Positions 23,639-31,530 of a DNA stretch of 64,000 nucleotides are shown piece after piece. The translations under genes were made by a program, and so were the position numbers. Source of the DNA: CAZQVN01 sp964596775 (lineage in GTDB: Bacteria; Eisenbacteria; RBG-16-71-46; JABDJR01; JAWXBZ01); contig CAZQVN010000020.1 of assembly GCA_964596775.1 (NCBI GenBank), positions 1-64,000 of the forward strand. Direction: 5' to 3'. The notes beneath the pieces were generated by a model, which ran no database searches, was not told where the DNA came from, and saw only the letters and a list, made by a program, of their open reading frames with translations. Numbering within the stretch: the stretch's first letter is position 1; every line of letters begins with the position of its first letter.

Positions 23639-25558
23639 ATGGCGCTCAGAAAAGTCCGATGGAGTGACGGCGCCGGCGAAACCGACGCCGGGCCCGAAAC
23701 CACGCTCGCCGAGGTTCTGAAGGCGGCCGGAGCGCCGCGCCGCGTGTTCGGCGCGAAGATCGACGGGGTCGTTCATGGCCTGCCCGAGCCGGTGGGGGAC
23801 GCGACCGAGATCGAGGGGCTCGACTTTTCCAACCCCGACGGGAAGGACCTGCTGCGCCACTCCACCGCCCACATCATGGCCACTGCGGTCCAGGAGCTGT
23901 TCCCCGGCACGAAGTTCGCCATCGGGCCTCCGATCCAGGACGGGTTCTACTACGACATGGAAGCCCCGCGGGCCTTCACGCCGGAAGATCTCGAAGCCAT
24001 CGAAAACAAGATGAAGGAGATCATCCAGGCGAACCAGCCGTTCGAGCGCCAGGTCGTCAACCGTCTCGAAGCGATCGAATACTTCAGGAAGCGCAACGAT
24101 CCGTTCAAGGTCGAGATCCTCGACGAGATCCAGGACGACACCGTCACCTACTACGTGAACGGACCGTTCACCGATCTCTGCCGCGGGCCGCATCTCCCGT
24201 CCACCGGGCGGGTCAACGCGAAGGCGTTCAAGCTGACGCACGTGGCCGGAGCCTACTGGCGCGGCGACGAAAAGCGCCCGATGCTGCAGCGCATCTACGG
24301 CACCGCATGGTCCGAGGCGTACGAACTCAAGGAGCATCTCCGGAAGATCGAGGAGGCCAAGGCCCGCGATCACCGGAAGCTGGGGAAGGAACTCGACCTC
24401 TACTCGATCCACGACGAAGGGGGAGCGGGCCTCATCTTCTGGCACCCCAAGGGGGGCCGGATCCGCCGCGCCATGGAGGACTACTGGCGCGACGCCCACG
24501 TGAACGGCGGCTACGAGATCGTGTTCACCCCCCACGTCGGCAAGCGGACGCTGTGGGAAACCTCCGGGCACCTCGACTTCTACGCCGAGAACATGTACTC
24601 GCCGATCGACATCGAGGGGCAGGAGTACTACGTCAAGCCGATGAACTGCCCGTTTCACATCATGATCTACAAGACCGCCATGCGTTCCTACCGCGACCTG
24701 CCGTTTCGCTGGGCGGAGCTCGGCACCGTGTACCGCTACGAGCGCTCCGGGGTGCTGCACGGCCTGATGCGGGTCCGCGGCTTCACCCAGGACGACGCGC
24801 ACATCTTCTGCCGCCCCGACCAGATGCCGGCCGAGATCGACCGGGTGCTCGGCTTCTGCCTGGACATGCTGAAGGGGTTCGGCTTCGAGAACTTCGAGCT
24901 GTTCCTCTCGACCCGGCCGGCCAAGGCCGTCGGCGAACCGGAGCACTGGGACAACGCCCAGGAAGCCCTCAGGGCGGCCCTCGAGAACCGCGGCCTCGCG
25001 TACCAGGTGGACGAGGGCGGGGGCGCGTTCTACGGACCCAAGATCGACATCAAGATCAAGGACGCGCTGGACCGGGAGTGGCAGTGCTCCACGATCCAGT
25101 TCGACTTCAACCTGCCCGAGCGGTTCGACCTGGCGTTCATCGGGGAGGACGGGAAGGAGCACCGCCCGTACATGATCCACCGGGCGCTGCTGGGGTCGCT
25201 GGAGCGGTTTTTCGGGGTGCTGATCGAGCACTACGCCGGCAACTTTCCGGTCTGGCTGGCGCCGGTGCAGGCCATGGTTATCCCCGTGTCGGAACAGAAC
25301 TTGGAGTATGCGGCTCAGGTTCGGAAGGAACTTGAGGAGGCCGGCGTCCGGGTGGACGTGATGCAGAAGAACGAGAAGATCGGCGCAAAGATCCGCGACG
25401 CGGAAAAGGCGAAGATACCTTATATGCTGATCGTGGGCGCCCGGGACGCCGAAGCGGGGCAGGTTTCCGTTCGCGCCCACGGCGGGGTGGACCTCGGGGC
25501 CATGCCCCGGGCGGAATTCGTGAAAAAAGTCGTTGCCGAAACCGTGGCAAGGGGTTAG
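23639..25558 (+). CDS. thrS: threonine--tRNA ligase
   Basis: This is a 639-residue class II synthetase. It has a shortened N-terminal TGS domain (LAEVLKAAGAPRRVFGAKIDG), then the editing domain with HSTAHIMATAVQELFP and LCRGPHLPSTG. The catalytic core follows with the Zn/motif 2 region VKPMNCPFHIMIYK and RYERSGVLHGLMRVRGFTQDDAHIF, and motif 3 HRPYMIHRALLGSLERF. The C-terminal anticodon-binding domain is VQAMVIPVSEQNLEYA...MLIVGARDAEAGQVSVR. ATG 23639 (MALRKVRW) is preferred because GGGG precedes it; ATG 23624 is possible. It leads the conserved thrS-infC-rpmI-rplT-pheS-pheT order. Confidence 0.96.
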   Translation: MALRKVRWSDGAGETDAGPETTLAEVLKAAGAPRRVFGAKIDGVVHGLPEPVGDATEIEGLDFSNPDGKDLLRHSTAHIMATAVQELFPGTKFAIGPPIQDGFYYDMEAPRAFTPEDLEAIENKMKEIIQANQPFERQVVNRLEAIEYFRKRNDPFKVEILDEIQDDTVTYYVNGPFTDLCRGPHLPSTGRVNAKAFKLTHVAGAYWRGDEKRPMLQRIYGTAWSEAYELKEHLRKIEEAKARDHRKLGKELDLYSIHDEGGAGLIFWHPKGGRIRRAMEDYWRDAHVNGGYEIVFTPHVGKRTLWETSGHLDFYAENMYSPIDIEGQEYYVKPMNCPFHIMIYKTAMRSYRDLPFRWAELGTVYRYERSGVLHGLMRVRGFTQDDAHIFCRPDQMPAEIDRVLGFCLDMLKGFGFENFELFLSTRPAKAVGEPEHWDNAQEALRAALENRGLAYQVDEGGGAFYGPKIDIKIKDALDREWQCSTIQFDFNLPERFDLAFIGEDGKEHRPYMIHRALLGSLERFFGVLIEHYAGNFPVWLAPVQAMVIPVSEQNLEYAAQVRKELEEAGVRVDVMQKNEKIGAKIRDAEKAKIPYMLIVGARDAEAGQVSVRAHGGVDLGAMPRAEFVKKVVAETVARG

Positions 25559-25681
25559 ACTGGCCCCTCTTTAAGTTCAAGCAGAAGCACCGCTTCTCAC
25601 CCGGCGACTCTCGGTCTGATCCGAGGCATGTCCACCGGGTTCCGAAAGGACGTTTTCAATCCTGCTCCGGCGGGGTGATTG

Positions 25682-25719
25682 CGGGTGTGCGGCGCTGTTT
25701 GCGCTCCACCCGTTTTTTT
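25682..25719 (+). terminator. terminator/attenuator in the infC leader
   Basis: CGGGTG pairs with CACCCG around an inner GCGC-TGTTT-GCGC stem, followed by seven T. It lies 124 nt after thrS and about 40 nt before infC. It is either the thrS terminator or an attenuator controlling infC-rpmI-rplT, as known in other bacteria where L20 or IF3 feed back on this operon. Confidence 0.75.
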
Positions 25720-25761
25720 GTGGGTGGAATCGAAGTTGACGCTTAAACGGAGGTCATTGCT

Positions 25762-26367
25762 ATAAGCGTACCCAGAAAGCCCGCGACGAGAATCAACGAA
25801 CGGATCCGCATTCCCCAGGTCCGCGTCATCGACGAGGACGGATCGCAGCTGGGAATCATGTCGAACGTTGAAGCTCTCAACCTCGCCCAGGGGCGGGGAC
25901 TCGACCTTGTCGAAATCTCTCCCACCGCACGTCCTCCCGTCTGCAAGATCATGGACTACGGGAAGTTCAAGTACGAGGAGAGCAAACAGGCCCGGAAGGC
26001 TCGCAGGAGCCAGCACGTCATGCTCATCAAGGAGGTCAAACTCCGGCCCAAGATCGACGAGCATGACTACAACTTCAAGGTGAACCATGCCCGGGAGTTT
26101 CTCGGCCACAAGGACAAGGTCAAGTTCACGGTCATCTTCCGGGGACGCGAAATGGTTCACATGGACCGCGGTCGGGCCATCCTCACGAACGTCGTCAAGG
26201 ATCTCGAGGACGTCGGCGTGGTGGAGAGCCCTCCGAGGGTCGAGGGTCGCACGATGACCCTGTACATGATTCCGAAGAAGGAACAACCCGGGCAGCCGAA
26301 GAAGTCCGGGGCTCAAACGTCCAGCAAGCCTGGAAAGGATGCCGGCAATGCCGAAACTCAAGACTAA
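25762..26367 (+). CDS. infC: translation initiation factor IF-3 (non-AUG start)
   Basis: IF-3 keeps 30S subunits apart from 50S and proofreads start-codon choice. The core reads [56 protein letters not shown], then the C-terminal domain [23 protein letters not shown]...[12 protein letters not shown]. The first in-frame ATG (25858) would delete the conserved N-terminal strand. Between the TAA at 25744 and that ATG there is no ATG, GTG or TTG in frame. GGAGG at 25749-25753 sits 8 nt before ATA (25762), which I use as the start; ATT at 25756 is the alternative but is only 2 nt from the SD. Non-AUG starts are a known trait of infC and underlie its autoregulation. A short Lys/Gln/Ser-rich tail overlaps rpmI. 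Confidence 0.9.
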   Translation: MSVPRKPATRINERIRIPQVRVIDEDGSQLGIMSNVEALNLAQGRGLDLVEISPTARPPVCKIMDYGKFKYEESKQARKARRSQHVMLIKEVKLRPKIDEHDYNFKVNHAREFLGHKDKVKFTVIFRGREMVHMDRGRAILTNVVKDLEDVGVVESPPRVEGRTMTLYMIPKKEQPGQPKKSGAQTSSKPGKDAGNAETQD

Positions 26368-26545
26368 GAAGACGGTCGCCAAGCGCTTCAAGAAGACGGC
26401 CTCGGGCAAGCTCGCCCGCGGAAAGGCGTACAGGCGGCACATTCTCACGTCGAAGACCCGCAAGCGCAAGCGCCACCTGAAGCAGGGCACGCTTGTTTTC
26501 GACGGAGATGCCGCGCGCATCAAGACGCTTCTACCGTACTCGTAA
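26348..26545 (+). CDS. rpmI: 50S ribosomal protein L35
   Basis: This is a 65-residue, very basic protein: [43 protein letters not shown] is the standard L35 signature. ATG 26348 is used because GGAAAGGAT lies 8 nt upstream and L35 normally begins MPK; ATG 26339 would add three residues. The gene begins inside the end of infC (20-bp overlap), so its translation is probably coupled to infC. Confidence 0.96.
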   Translation: MPKLKTKKTVAKRFKKTASGKLARGKAYRRHILTSKTRKRKRHLKQGTLVFDGDAARIKTLLPYS

Positions 26546-26567
26546 ATCGCCCGCTGACAGTTCGTGG

Positions 26568-26593
26568 CCTGCGGCACGGGCCGCAGGTTTTTT
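26568..26593 (+). terminator. hairpin with U-tract between rpmI and rplT (attenuator)
   Basis: A perfect 8-bp stem CCTGCGGC / GCCGCAGG with an ACGG loop is followed by six T. It lies 22 nt after rpmI and ends 3 nt before the rplT Shine-Dalgarno AGGAGA. As an intrinsic terminator it would separate L35 from L20; as an attenuator it could let L20 (or ribosome traffic) set rplT expression. Confidence 0.85.
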
Positions 26594-26607
26594 CAGGAGA
26601 TTGAATC

Positions 26608-26964
26608 ATGGCAAGAGCAAAAGGCGTCGTCCCCGGACGCGCGCGACACAAGAAGATTCTGAAGGCCGCCAAGGGCAACTACAGCGGTCGTTCCAGGCTG
26701 TACCGGTCGGCAAAGGAAACCGTCATGCGCGGACTGCAGTTCGCGTACGAACATCGCCGCTTGAAGAAGCGCGACTTCCGCCGGCTGTGGATCACCCGCA
26801 TCAACGCGGCGGCCCGTCTCAACGGTCTGTCGTACAGCACGTTCATGAACGGCCTCAAGGTGGCCCAGGTGGACGTCGACCGGAAGATGCTGGCCGAAAT
26901 GGCGGTCAACGACGCCGATGGCTTTAAGGCCCTCGCCGAACTGGCCCGTCAGAAGGTCGCCTGA
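26608..26964 (+). CDS. rplT: 50S ribosomal protein L20
   Basis: This is a 118-residue L20, a primary 23S rRNA-binding protein needed for early 50S assembly. [41 protein letters not shown] and [28 protein letters not shown] are diagnostic, and the length is normal. AGGAGATTGAATC precedes the ATG. In E. coli and B. subtilis L20 represses its own operon by binding leader RNA; the hairpins at 25682, 26568 and 26974 are candidate sites here. Confidence 0.97.
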   Translation: MARAKGVVPGRARHKKILKAAKGNYSGRSRLYRSAKETVMRGLQFAYEHRRLKKRDFRRLWITRINAAARLNGLSYSTFMNGLKVAQVDVDRKMLAEMAVNDADGFKALAELARQKVA

Positions 26965-26973
26965 TCCCCGATT

Positions 26974-26996
26974 CCGCGGGTCGACCGGACCCGCGG
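26974..26996 (+). terminator. hairpin downstream of rplT
   Basis: A perfect 9-bp stem (CCGCGGGTC / GACCCGCGG) with a GACCG loop starts 9 nt after the rplT stop. There is no U-tract, so it may stabilise the 3' end rather than terminate. Confidence 0.5.
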
Positions 26997-27025
26997 AGAC
27001 TCGAACTACCAACTGTCCTGACGCG

Positions 27026-27055
27026 GGCCCTTCCCCTGGCCGGGGGAGGGCCTTG
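27026..27055 (+). terminator. hairpin in the pheS leader
   Basis: An 11-bp stem (GGCCCTTCCCC / GGGGGAGGGCC, one T-G pair) is followed by TTGCTGTTG, ending about 18 nt before the pheS start. It could terminate rplT transcription or attenuate pheST. No Phe-rich leader peptide is visible. Confidence 0.5.
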
Positions 27056-27072
27056 CTGTTGAAAGGCCCGCG

Positions 27073-28092
27073 ATGAGCGATTTGAAAACGGAACTGGCGG
27101 CGCTGGAAGTCGAGGCGCTGGCCGCGCTGGATACCGCCGACGGAGATCGCGCGCTCGAGGAGATGCGGGTGGCGTTCCTCGGCCGCAAGGGGAAGCTCAC
27201 CGGCATCCTCCGGGGACTGAAGGACGTGCCGCCGGAGGAGCGCGGCGCCATCGGCGACGCGGCGAACCGCCTCAAGGACGCGCTGACCGAGAAGCTCGAA
27301 CTGAAGCTTTCGGAAGCGCGGGCCGGGTCGCGCGCTCCCGCGCCTGATTTCGACCCCACCCTGCCCGGACTGCGCCCCCCGTACGGGAGGCCGCACATCC
27401 TGAACCAGATCGTCGACCGCCTCGCCGAGATCTTTTCCGGCATGGGGTTCAGCCTGGCCGAGGGTCCCGAGGTGGATACGGTGCACAACAATTTCGAGGC
27501 GCTGAACATCGGCCCTTCGCACCCGTCGCGCCAGGCCACGGACACGTTCTTCATGAGTTCCGAGGCGGTGCTGCGCACGCACACGTCGCCGGTGCAGATC
27601 CGCTCGATGCTGGCCCAGGAGCCGCCGATCCGGATCTTCTGCCCGGGGCGCGTCTACCGCCGCGAGGCGGTCGACGCCACCCACAGCTGCGAGTTCCACC
27701 AGGTGGAACTCCTGTACGTGGACAAGGGCGTGACGATGCGCGACCTCAAGGGGTGCCTGTCCCGCTTTGCCCGCGAGATGTTCGGCGCGAAGACGAAGAC
27801 CCGGTTCCGCCCGTCGTACTTTCCGTTCGTGGAGCCGGGCGCCGAGGTCGACGTGTCCTGTTTTCTCTGCCAGGGCAGCGGCTGCCGCGTCTGCAAGGGG
27901 AGCGGCTGGATCGAGATCCTCGGCTCAGGCATGGTGCATCCCGATGTGCTCCGGGGCGTCGGCTACGATCCCGAAGTCTGGACCGGCTACGCGGCCGGGA
28001 TGGGCGTGGAGCGGATCGCGATGCTCCGTCACGGCATCACCGACATCCGCCTGCTGTTCGAAAACGACGTCCGTTTCCTGAACCAGTTCTGA
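27073..28092 (+). CDS. pheS: phenylalanine--tRNA ligase alpha subunit
   Basis: This is a 339-residue catalytic subunit of the (alpha-beta)2 PheRS. The N-terminal coiled coil (about 1-95) carries FLGRKGKLTGILRGLKDVP. The class II core contains HPSRQATDTFF, LRTHTSPVQIRSM, the motif 2 region CPGRVYRREAVDATHSCEFHQVE, and motif 3 GYAAGMGVERIAMLRHGI. A small Cys-rich insertion, SCFLCQGSGCRVCKGSGW (about residues 262-279), has two CxxC pairs; such zinc-knuckle-like insertions occur in PheS of several bacterial phyla. pheT follows 10 bp later. Confidence 0.96.
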   Translation: MSDLKTELAALEVEALAALDTADGDRALEEMRVAFLGRKGKLTGILRGLKDVPPEERGAIGDAANRLKDALTEKLELKLSEARAGSRAPAPDFDPTLPGLRPPYGRPHILNQIVDRLAEIFSGMGFSLAEGPEVDTVHNNFEALNIGPSHPSRQATDTFFMSSEAVLRTHTSPVQIRSMLAQEPPIRIFCPGRVYRREAVDATHSCEFHQVELLYVDKGVTMRDLKGCLSRFAREMFGAKTKTRFRPSYFPFVEPGAEVDVSCFLCQGSGCRVCKGSGWIEILGSGMVHPDVLRGVGYDPEVWTGYAAGMGVERIAMLRHGITDIRLLFENDVRFLNQF

Positions 28093-28102
28093 GGAGCATT
28101 CG

Positions 28103-30529
28103 ATGAAGATCAGCGTCACCTGGCTCAAGGAACTGGTTCCGATGGAGTGGCCGGTCGACCGGCTCGCGGCCGAGTTGACCCGGATCGGCCTTCCCGTGGA
28201 GGGGATCGAGAAGAGCGGCGCGGACCTGACCGGCTTCGTGGTCGGCCACGTCGTGGAGGCCGGGCGGCATCCGAATGCCGACCGCCTGACGCTCTGCACC
28301 GTCGACGTGGGGCAGGCGGAGCCCGTCCAGATCATCTGCGGGGCTCCGAACGCCGCGGTCGGCGTGCGCGCCGCGGTGGCCCTGACCGGCGCGGTACTCC
28401 CGGACGGCACGAAGATCAAGCGGGCCAAGCTCCGCGGCGTGGAATCGAACGGCATGATGTGTTCCGAGCGCGAACTCGGCCTGTCCGGCGAGCACGACGG
28501 AATCATCGACCTCGGACCGGACGCGCCGGCGCCCGGAACGCCGCTGGCCGACGTGATGCCGGCCGGCGACACCGTGCTCGACATCGACATCCCGTCGAAC
28601 CGCGGCGACTGCCATTCGCATGTCGGCGTGGCGCGCGAGGTGGCGGCATTGAACGGCGCCACGCTGACGCTGCCGGAAACGCGGCTCGAAGAGGCGGCCG
28701 AATTCGCCGCCGACACGGCCACGGTGTCCGTTGAGGATGCCGACGGCTGCCCCTGCTACCTGGCCCGGGTCATCACGAACGTCACCGTCGGCCCCTCGCC
28801 GGAGTGGCTCGTCAACAAGCTCCGGTCCGTGGGGCAGCGTTCCATCAGCAACGTCGTCGACGTCACGAACCTCGTTCTCTGGGAGATGGGGCAGCCGCTG
28901 CACGCGTTCGACCTCGACCGCCTGGCCGGCCGCTCGATCCGCGTCCGCCGCGCCGCGGCCGGCGAAACGCTCACGACGCTCGACGGCACGGAGCGGACGC
29001 TCACGCCCGACGTCCTCGTCATCGCCGACCGCGACAGGGCGGTGGCGCTGGCCGGAATCATGGGCGGTCTCGACACGGAAGTGACCGGCGGAACGAAGAC
29101 GATCCTTCTCGAGGGCGCGTTCTTCGACGGGCACACCACGCTCAAGGGGTCGCTGCAGTGCCGGCTGACCACCGACGCGAGCCTGCGGTTCGTCCGCGGC
29201 GTGGATCCGGCCGGCGTGAAGCGGGCCATCGATCGCTGCGCGGCGCTGCTCGCCGAGGTCTCGGGGGGCCAGGTGCTGTCCGGGCGCGTGGAAGTCGTTC
29301 GACCCGGGTTTCTCGACACGCGCACGGTCCTGCTGCGCCCGGGCGCGGCGGAGCGCCTGCTCGGCGAGCCGGTCACGGACGCCGAGTCCGTGGCGTTCCT
29401 CGAGCGGCTCGGATTCGGGGTCGGTCCCGCAACCGGGGAAGGGCGGTCCATCGAAGTCCCGGCCTGGCGGCTGGACGTCACCCAGGAGTGCGACCTCGTG
29501 GAGGAGGTCGCGCGGCTGCACGGGTACGACCGGCTCGGCGAACGTCACTACAACGTGAGCGGCCTGGCCTCGGAGCGCACGGACCGGCAGAGGTTCACCG
29601 GTGAGATCCGCAGGACGCTGTGCGGTCTCGGGTTTCACGAGATGCTCACGAAGGCGCTCGTGGATCCCGCCGACGTCGTGCGGACCGGGGTCGGGGAAGA
29701 GGAACTCCAGCGCGTTCTCGTGCGCATCCCCGAACCGCAGTCGCGGGAAGAGGGGGCGCTGCGGCCGGGCCTCGTGGCGGAGGCGCTGAAGGCGATCCGT
29801 CTCAACATCCACCACGGAACGGCGGACCTGCGCCTGTTCGAGGTGGGCACGGTCTTCTCGAAAAACGGAAACGAACCGCTTCCCGCGGAGAGCGTCGAGG
29901 TGTGCATCGTGGCCACCGAAGGGGATTTCGGACCGGACCTGACGCGCAGCGATCCGCGCATGGATTTCGGCCGGTTCAAGGGGGTCGTCGAAACGCTGCT
30001 CGACGTCCTTCGCGTTGACACCCCCAAAACCCGGTGCTACGATGAAAATGGTTTCGAGCCAAAGACTTCGGTCGTTGTCGAATCACGCGGCAGGCGGATC
30101 GGCGCCTTCGGCCGGGTGGCCATGGATGTGTGCAAGGCCATGGACATTTCCCGGCCGGTTTTTATGGCCCGGTTCATTCTCGACACCCTGATTCGATCGC
30201 AGCGCGGAGTCGTGGAGTTCCGGGAGCCCTCGCGGTTTCCCGCCTCGAAACGGGATCTGGCTTTCTTCGTGGACGGTTCCGTCCCCGAGAGCCGGGTCGC
30301 GGAACTGATGAAGAAGCTGGGTGGAGAACTCCTTACGGAGTTTACGCTCTTCGATCGCTACACCGGGGCGCCCGGACGGCCGCTTCCGGACGGACGCGTC
30401 AGCCTGGCCTACTCGCTGACCTGGCAGTCCCGCGAGGGAACGCTGTCGGACGAGCAGGTGCGCACGGCGGAACGGCGCGTGATCGAGGGGTTGGAAAAGG
30501 AGCTGGGGGCCGTCCTGAGAGACCGATGA
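28103..30529 (+). CDS. pheT: phenylalanine--tRNA ligase beta subunit
   Basis: This is an 808-residue PheT with the full domain series. It has the N-terminal tRNA-binding OB domain (GFVVGHVVEAGRHPNADRLTLCTVDVG), the B3/B4 editing region (RSISNVVDVTNLVLWEMGQPLHAFDLDRL), the B5 helix-turn-helix, the synthetase-like core, and the C-terminal anticodon-binding FDX-ACB domain (FREPSRFPASKRDLAFFVD...FTLFDRYTG). The length is normal. The ATG has AGGAGCATTCG before it, and its stop overlaps the next start by 4 bp (ATGA). Confidence 0.96.
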   Translation: MKISVTWLKELVPMEWPVDRLAAELTRIGLPVEGIEKSGADLTGFVVGHVVEAGRHPNADRLTLCTVDVGQAEPVQIICGAPNAAVGVRAAVALTGAVLPDGTKIKRAKLRGVESNGMMCSERELGLSGEHDGIIDLGPDAPAPGTPLADVMPAGDTVLDIDIPSNRGDCHSHVGVAREVAALNGATLTLPETRLEEAAEFAADTATVSVEDADGCPCYLARVITNVTVGPSPEWLVNKLRSVGQRSISNVVDVTNLVLWEMGQPLHAFDLDRLAGRSIRVRRAAAGETLTTLDGTERTLTPDVLVIADRDRAVALAGIMGGLDTEVTGGTKTILLEGAFFDGHTTLKGSLQCRLTTDASLRFVRGVDPAGVKRAIDRCAALLAEVSGGQVLSGRVEVVRPGFLDTRTVLLRPGAAERLLGEPVTDAESVAFLERLGFGVGPATGEGRSIEVPAWRLDVTQECDLVEEVARLHGYDRLGERHYNVSGLASERTDRQRFTGEIRRTLCGLGFHEMLTKALVDPADVVRTGVGEEELQRVLVRIPEPQSREEGALRPGLVAEALKAIRLNIHHGTADLRLFEVGTVFSKNGNEPLPAESVEVCIVATEGDFGPDLTRSDPRMDFGRFKGVVETLLDVLRVDTPKTRCYDENGFEPKTSVVVESRGRRIGAFGRVAMDVCKAMDISRPVFMARFILDTLIRSQRGVVEFREPSRFPASKRDLAFFVDGSVPESRVAELMKKLGGELLTEFTLFDRYTGAPGRPLPDGRVSLAYSLTWQSREGTLSDEQVRTAERRVIEGLEKELGAVLRDR

Positions 30530-30834
30530 GCCACACCAGGGATGTCGGCGTCGATTTGGACGCGCTGGAAACCAAGGTCAACCGGGCGGTCGCTTTGATC
30601 GGCCGCCTGAAGGAAGACAACCGGAAGCTGGGCGAGGAAAACGCGGATCTCAAGGCGCGGATCGACGCTTCCGGGGGAGCCACCCGGGAAGCCGTCGAGG
30701 CCTTGAACGACCGGCTGGCCGTGCTGGAAAAGGAAAAGTCCGCGCTCCAGGACGAGCGGCGCCTGCTGGCCCGCCGGATCGAGGAAGCGCTGGGCAAGCT
30801 CGAGTTTCTGGAATCGGAATCCGTGCCGCAGTAG
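30526..30834 (+). CDS. ZapB-like coiled-coil protein
   Basis: This is a 102-residue cytosolic protein that is almost entirely coiled coil: VDLDALETKVNRAVALIGRLKEDNRKLGEENADLKARI, then AVEALNDRLAVLEKEKSALQDERRLLARRIEEALGKLEFLE. No catalytic motif is present. The size, heptad pattern and position immediately before zapA match the small ZapB-type division proteins found between pheT and zapA in several phyla. It overlaps pheT by 4 bp. The ZapB assignment rests on context and coiled-coil character rather than on strong sequence similarity. Confidence 0.7.
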   Translation: MSHTRDVGVDLDALETKVNRAVALIGRLKEDNRKLGEENADLKARIDASGGATREAVEALNDRLAVLEKEKSALQDERRLLARRIEEALGKLEFLESESVPQ

Positions 30835-30956
30835 CGGCCTTTACATAGATGAAGCACCGGGCGCCTTCGGGTTTCCGGTGAGCAGGGGTGGGGAAAGTCT
30901 CTTCAGCCTGTCCCGTTCGGGAAGGAATGGTCCGGCAACGTGAGGGGATCGCTCGA

Positions 30957-31253
30957 ATGAACCGGCCGATCACCGAAACGACGGTAACGATACGCGGCGT
31001 GGCGTACCAGCTTCGCGGGGACGCCGATCCGCAGCATATCGGTCGCCTGGCGGCTTACGTGGACGACAAGATGCGCGCCCTCGAGGAAGCCACCAGAACC
31101 CAGTCTCCCGCCAAGCTGGCCATACTGGCCTCGCTCACGCTGGCGGACGAGCTGTTCCAGGAACGGAGCACTCGCGAGTCGGAGCGGGAAAAGATCAGCG
31201 ACCAGACCGGTCGTCTCGAGGCGCTGCTCGACGAAGCGCTCGGGGACGATTGA
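30957..31253 (+). CDS. zapA: cell division protein ZapA
   Basis: This is a 98-residue FtsZ-ring-associated protein. TVTIRGVAYQLRGDADPQHIGRLAAYVDDKMRALEE is the ZapA N-terminal globular domain ('v.I.G..Y.lrgd....v..lA.yVD.kM'). It is followed by LAILASLTLADELFQE and a C-terminal coiled coil. ATG 30957 is chosen because the conserved domain begins five residues later and GTGAGGGGATC lies upstream; earlier in-frame starts add an unconserved extension. The 6S RNA follows directly, the classical zapA-ssrS order. Confidence 0.9.
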   Translation: MNRPITETTVTIRGVAYQLRGDADPQHIGRLAAYVDDKMRALEEATRTQSPAKLAILASLTLADELFQERSTRESEREKISDQTGRLEALLDEALGDD

Positions 31254-31306
31254 GAAGCCGGCCGGCCCAAGGAGAGAACGCCCGGAACAGAACGGATCGA
31301 CATGAC

Positions 31307-31487
31307 AATTTCCCTGCCCTGCTCGTGATGGTTCGGTTTTTTGAGCCAACGTCTTGTGGACGGGAGCCAAAGTTCTCCGTATAGCGGAACCCGACTTCCT
31401 CGGATCTCGGGAGCGTGATGCCGGTTACGAGGCGCCCACCTGGTCACCCAGGTTCAAGATCCACTCCACACGGTAAGGCGGGGAATT
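31307..31487 (+). ncRNA. ssrS: 6S RNA
   Basis: This is a candidate 6S RNA, the global regulator that sequesters the sigma-70 RNA polymerase holoenzyme. It lies between zapA and rny. The terminal stem is AATTTCCCTGCC (31307-31318) with GGCGGGGAATT (31477-31487), followed directly by a T-run (31486-31492). The 3' half contains CACCTGGTCACCCAGG and GTTCAAGATCCACTCC, resembling the 'ACCUUGAACC..GGGUUCAAG' arm of known 6S RNAs. Its length of about 181 nt is typical. I could not fold it, so exact ends and the central bubble are estimated. The 277-bp space has no other plausible gene. Confidence 0.78.
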
Positions 31488-31530
31488 TTTTTGCCGTTCG
31501 GGCTCGCACGAGCGGCCGAGAGGATAGATC

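Noticed and set aside
25736..25766. TTGACG...TATAAG around the infC start as a promoter
   Set aside because: The spacing is 19 nt and the -10 would overlap the infC start codon and lie after the Shine-Dalgarno, so the transcript would lack a ribosome binding site.
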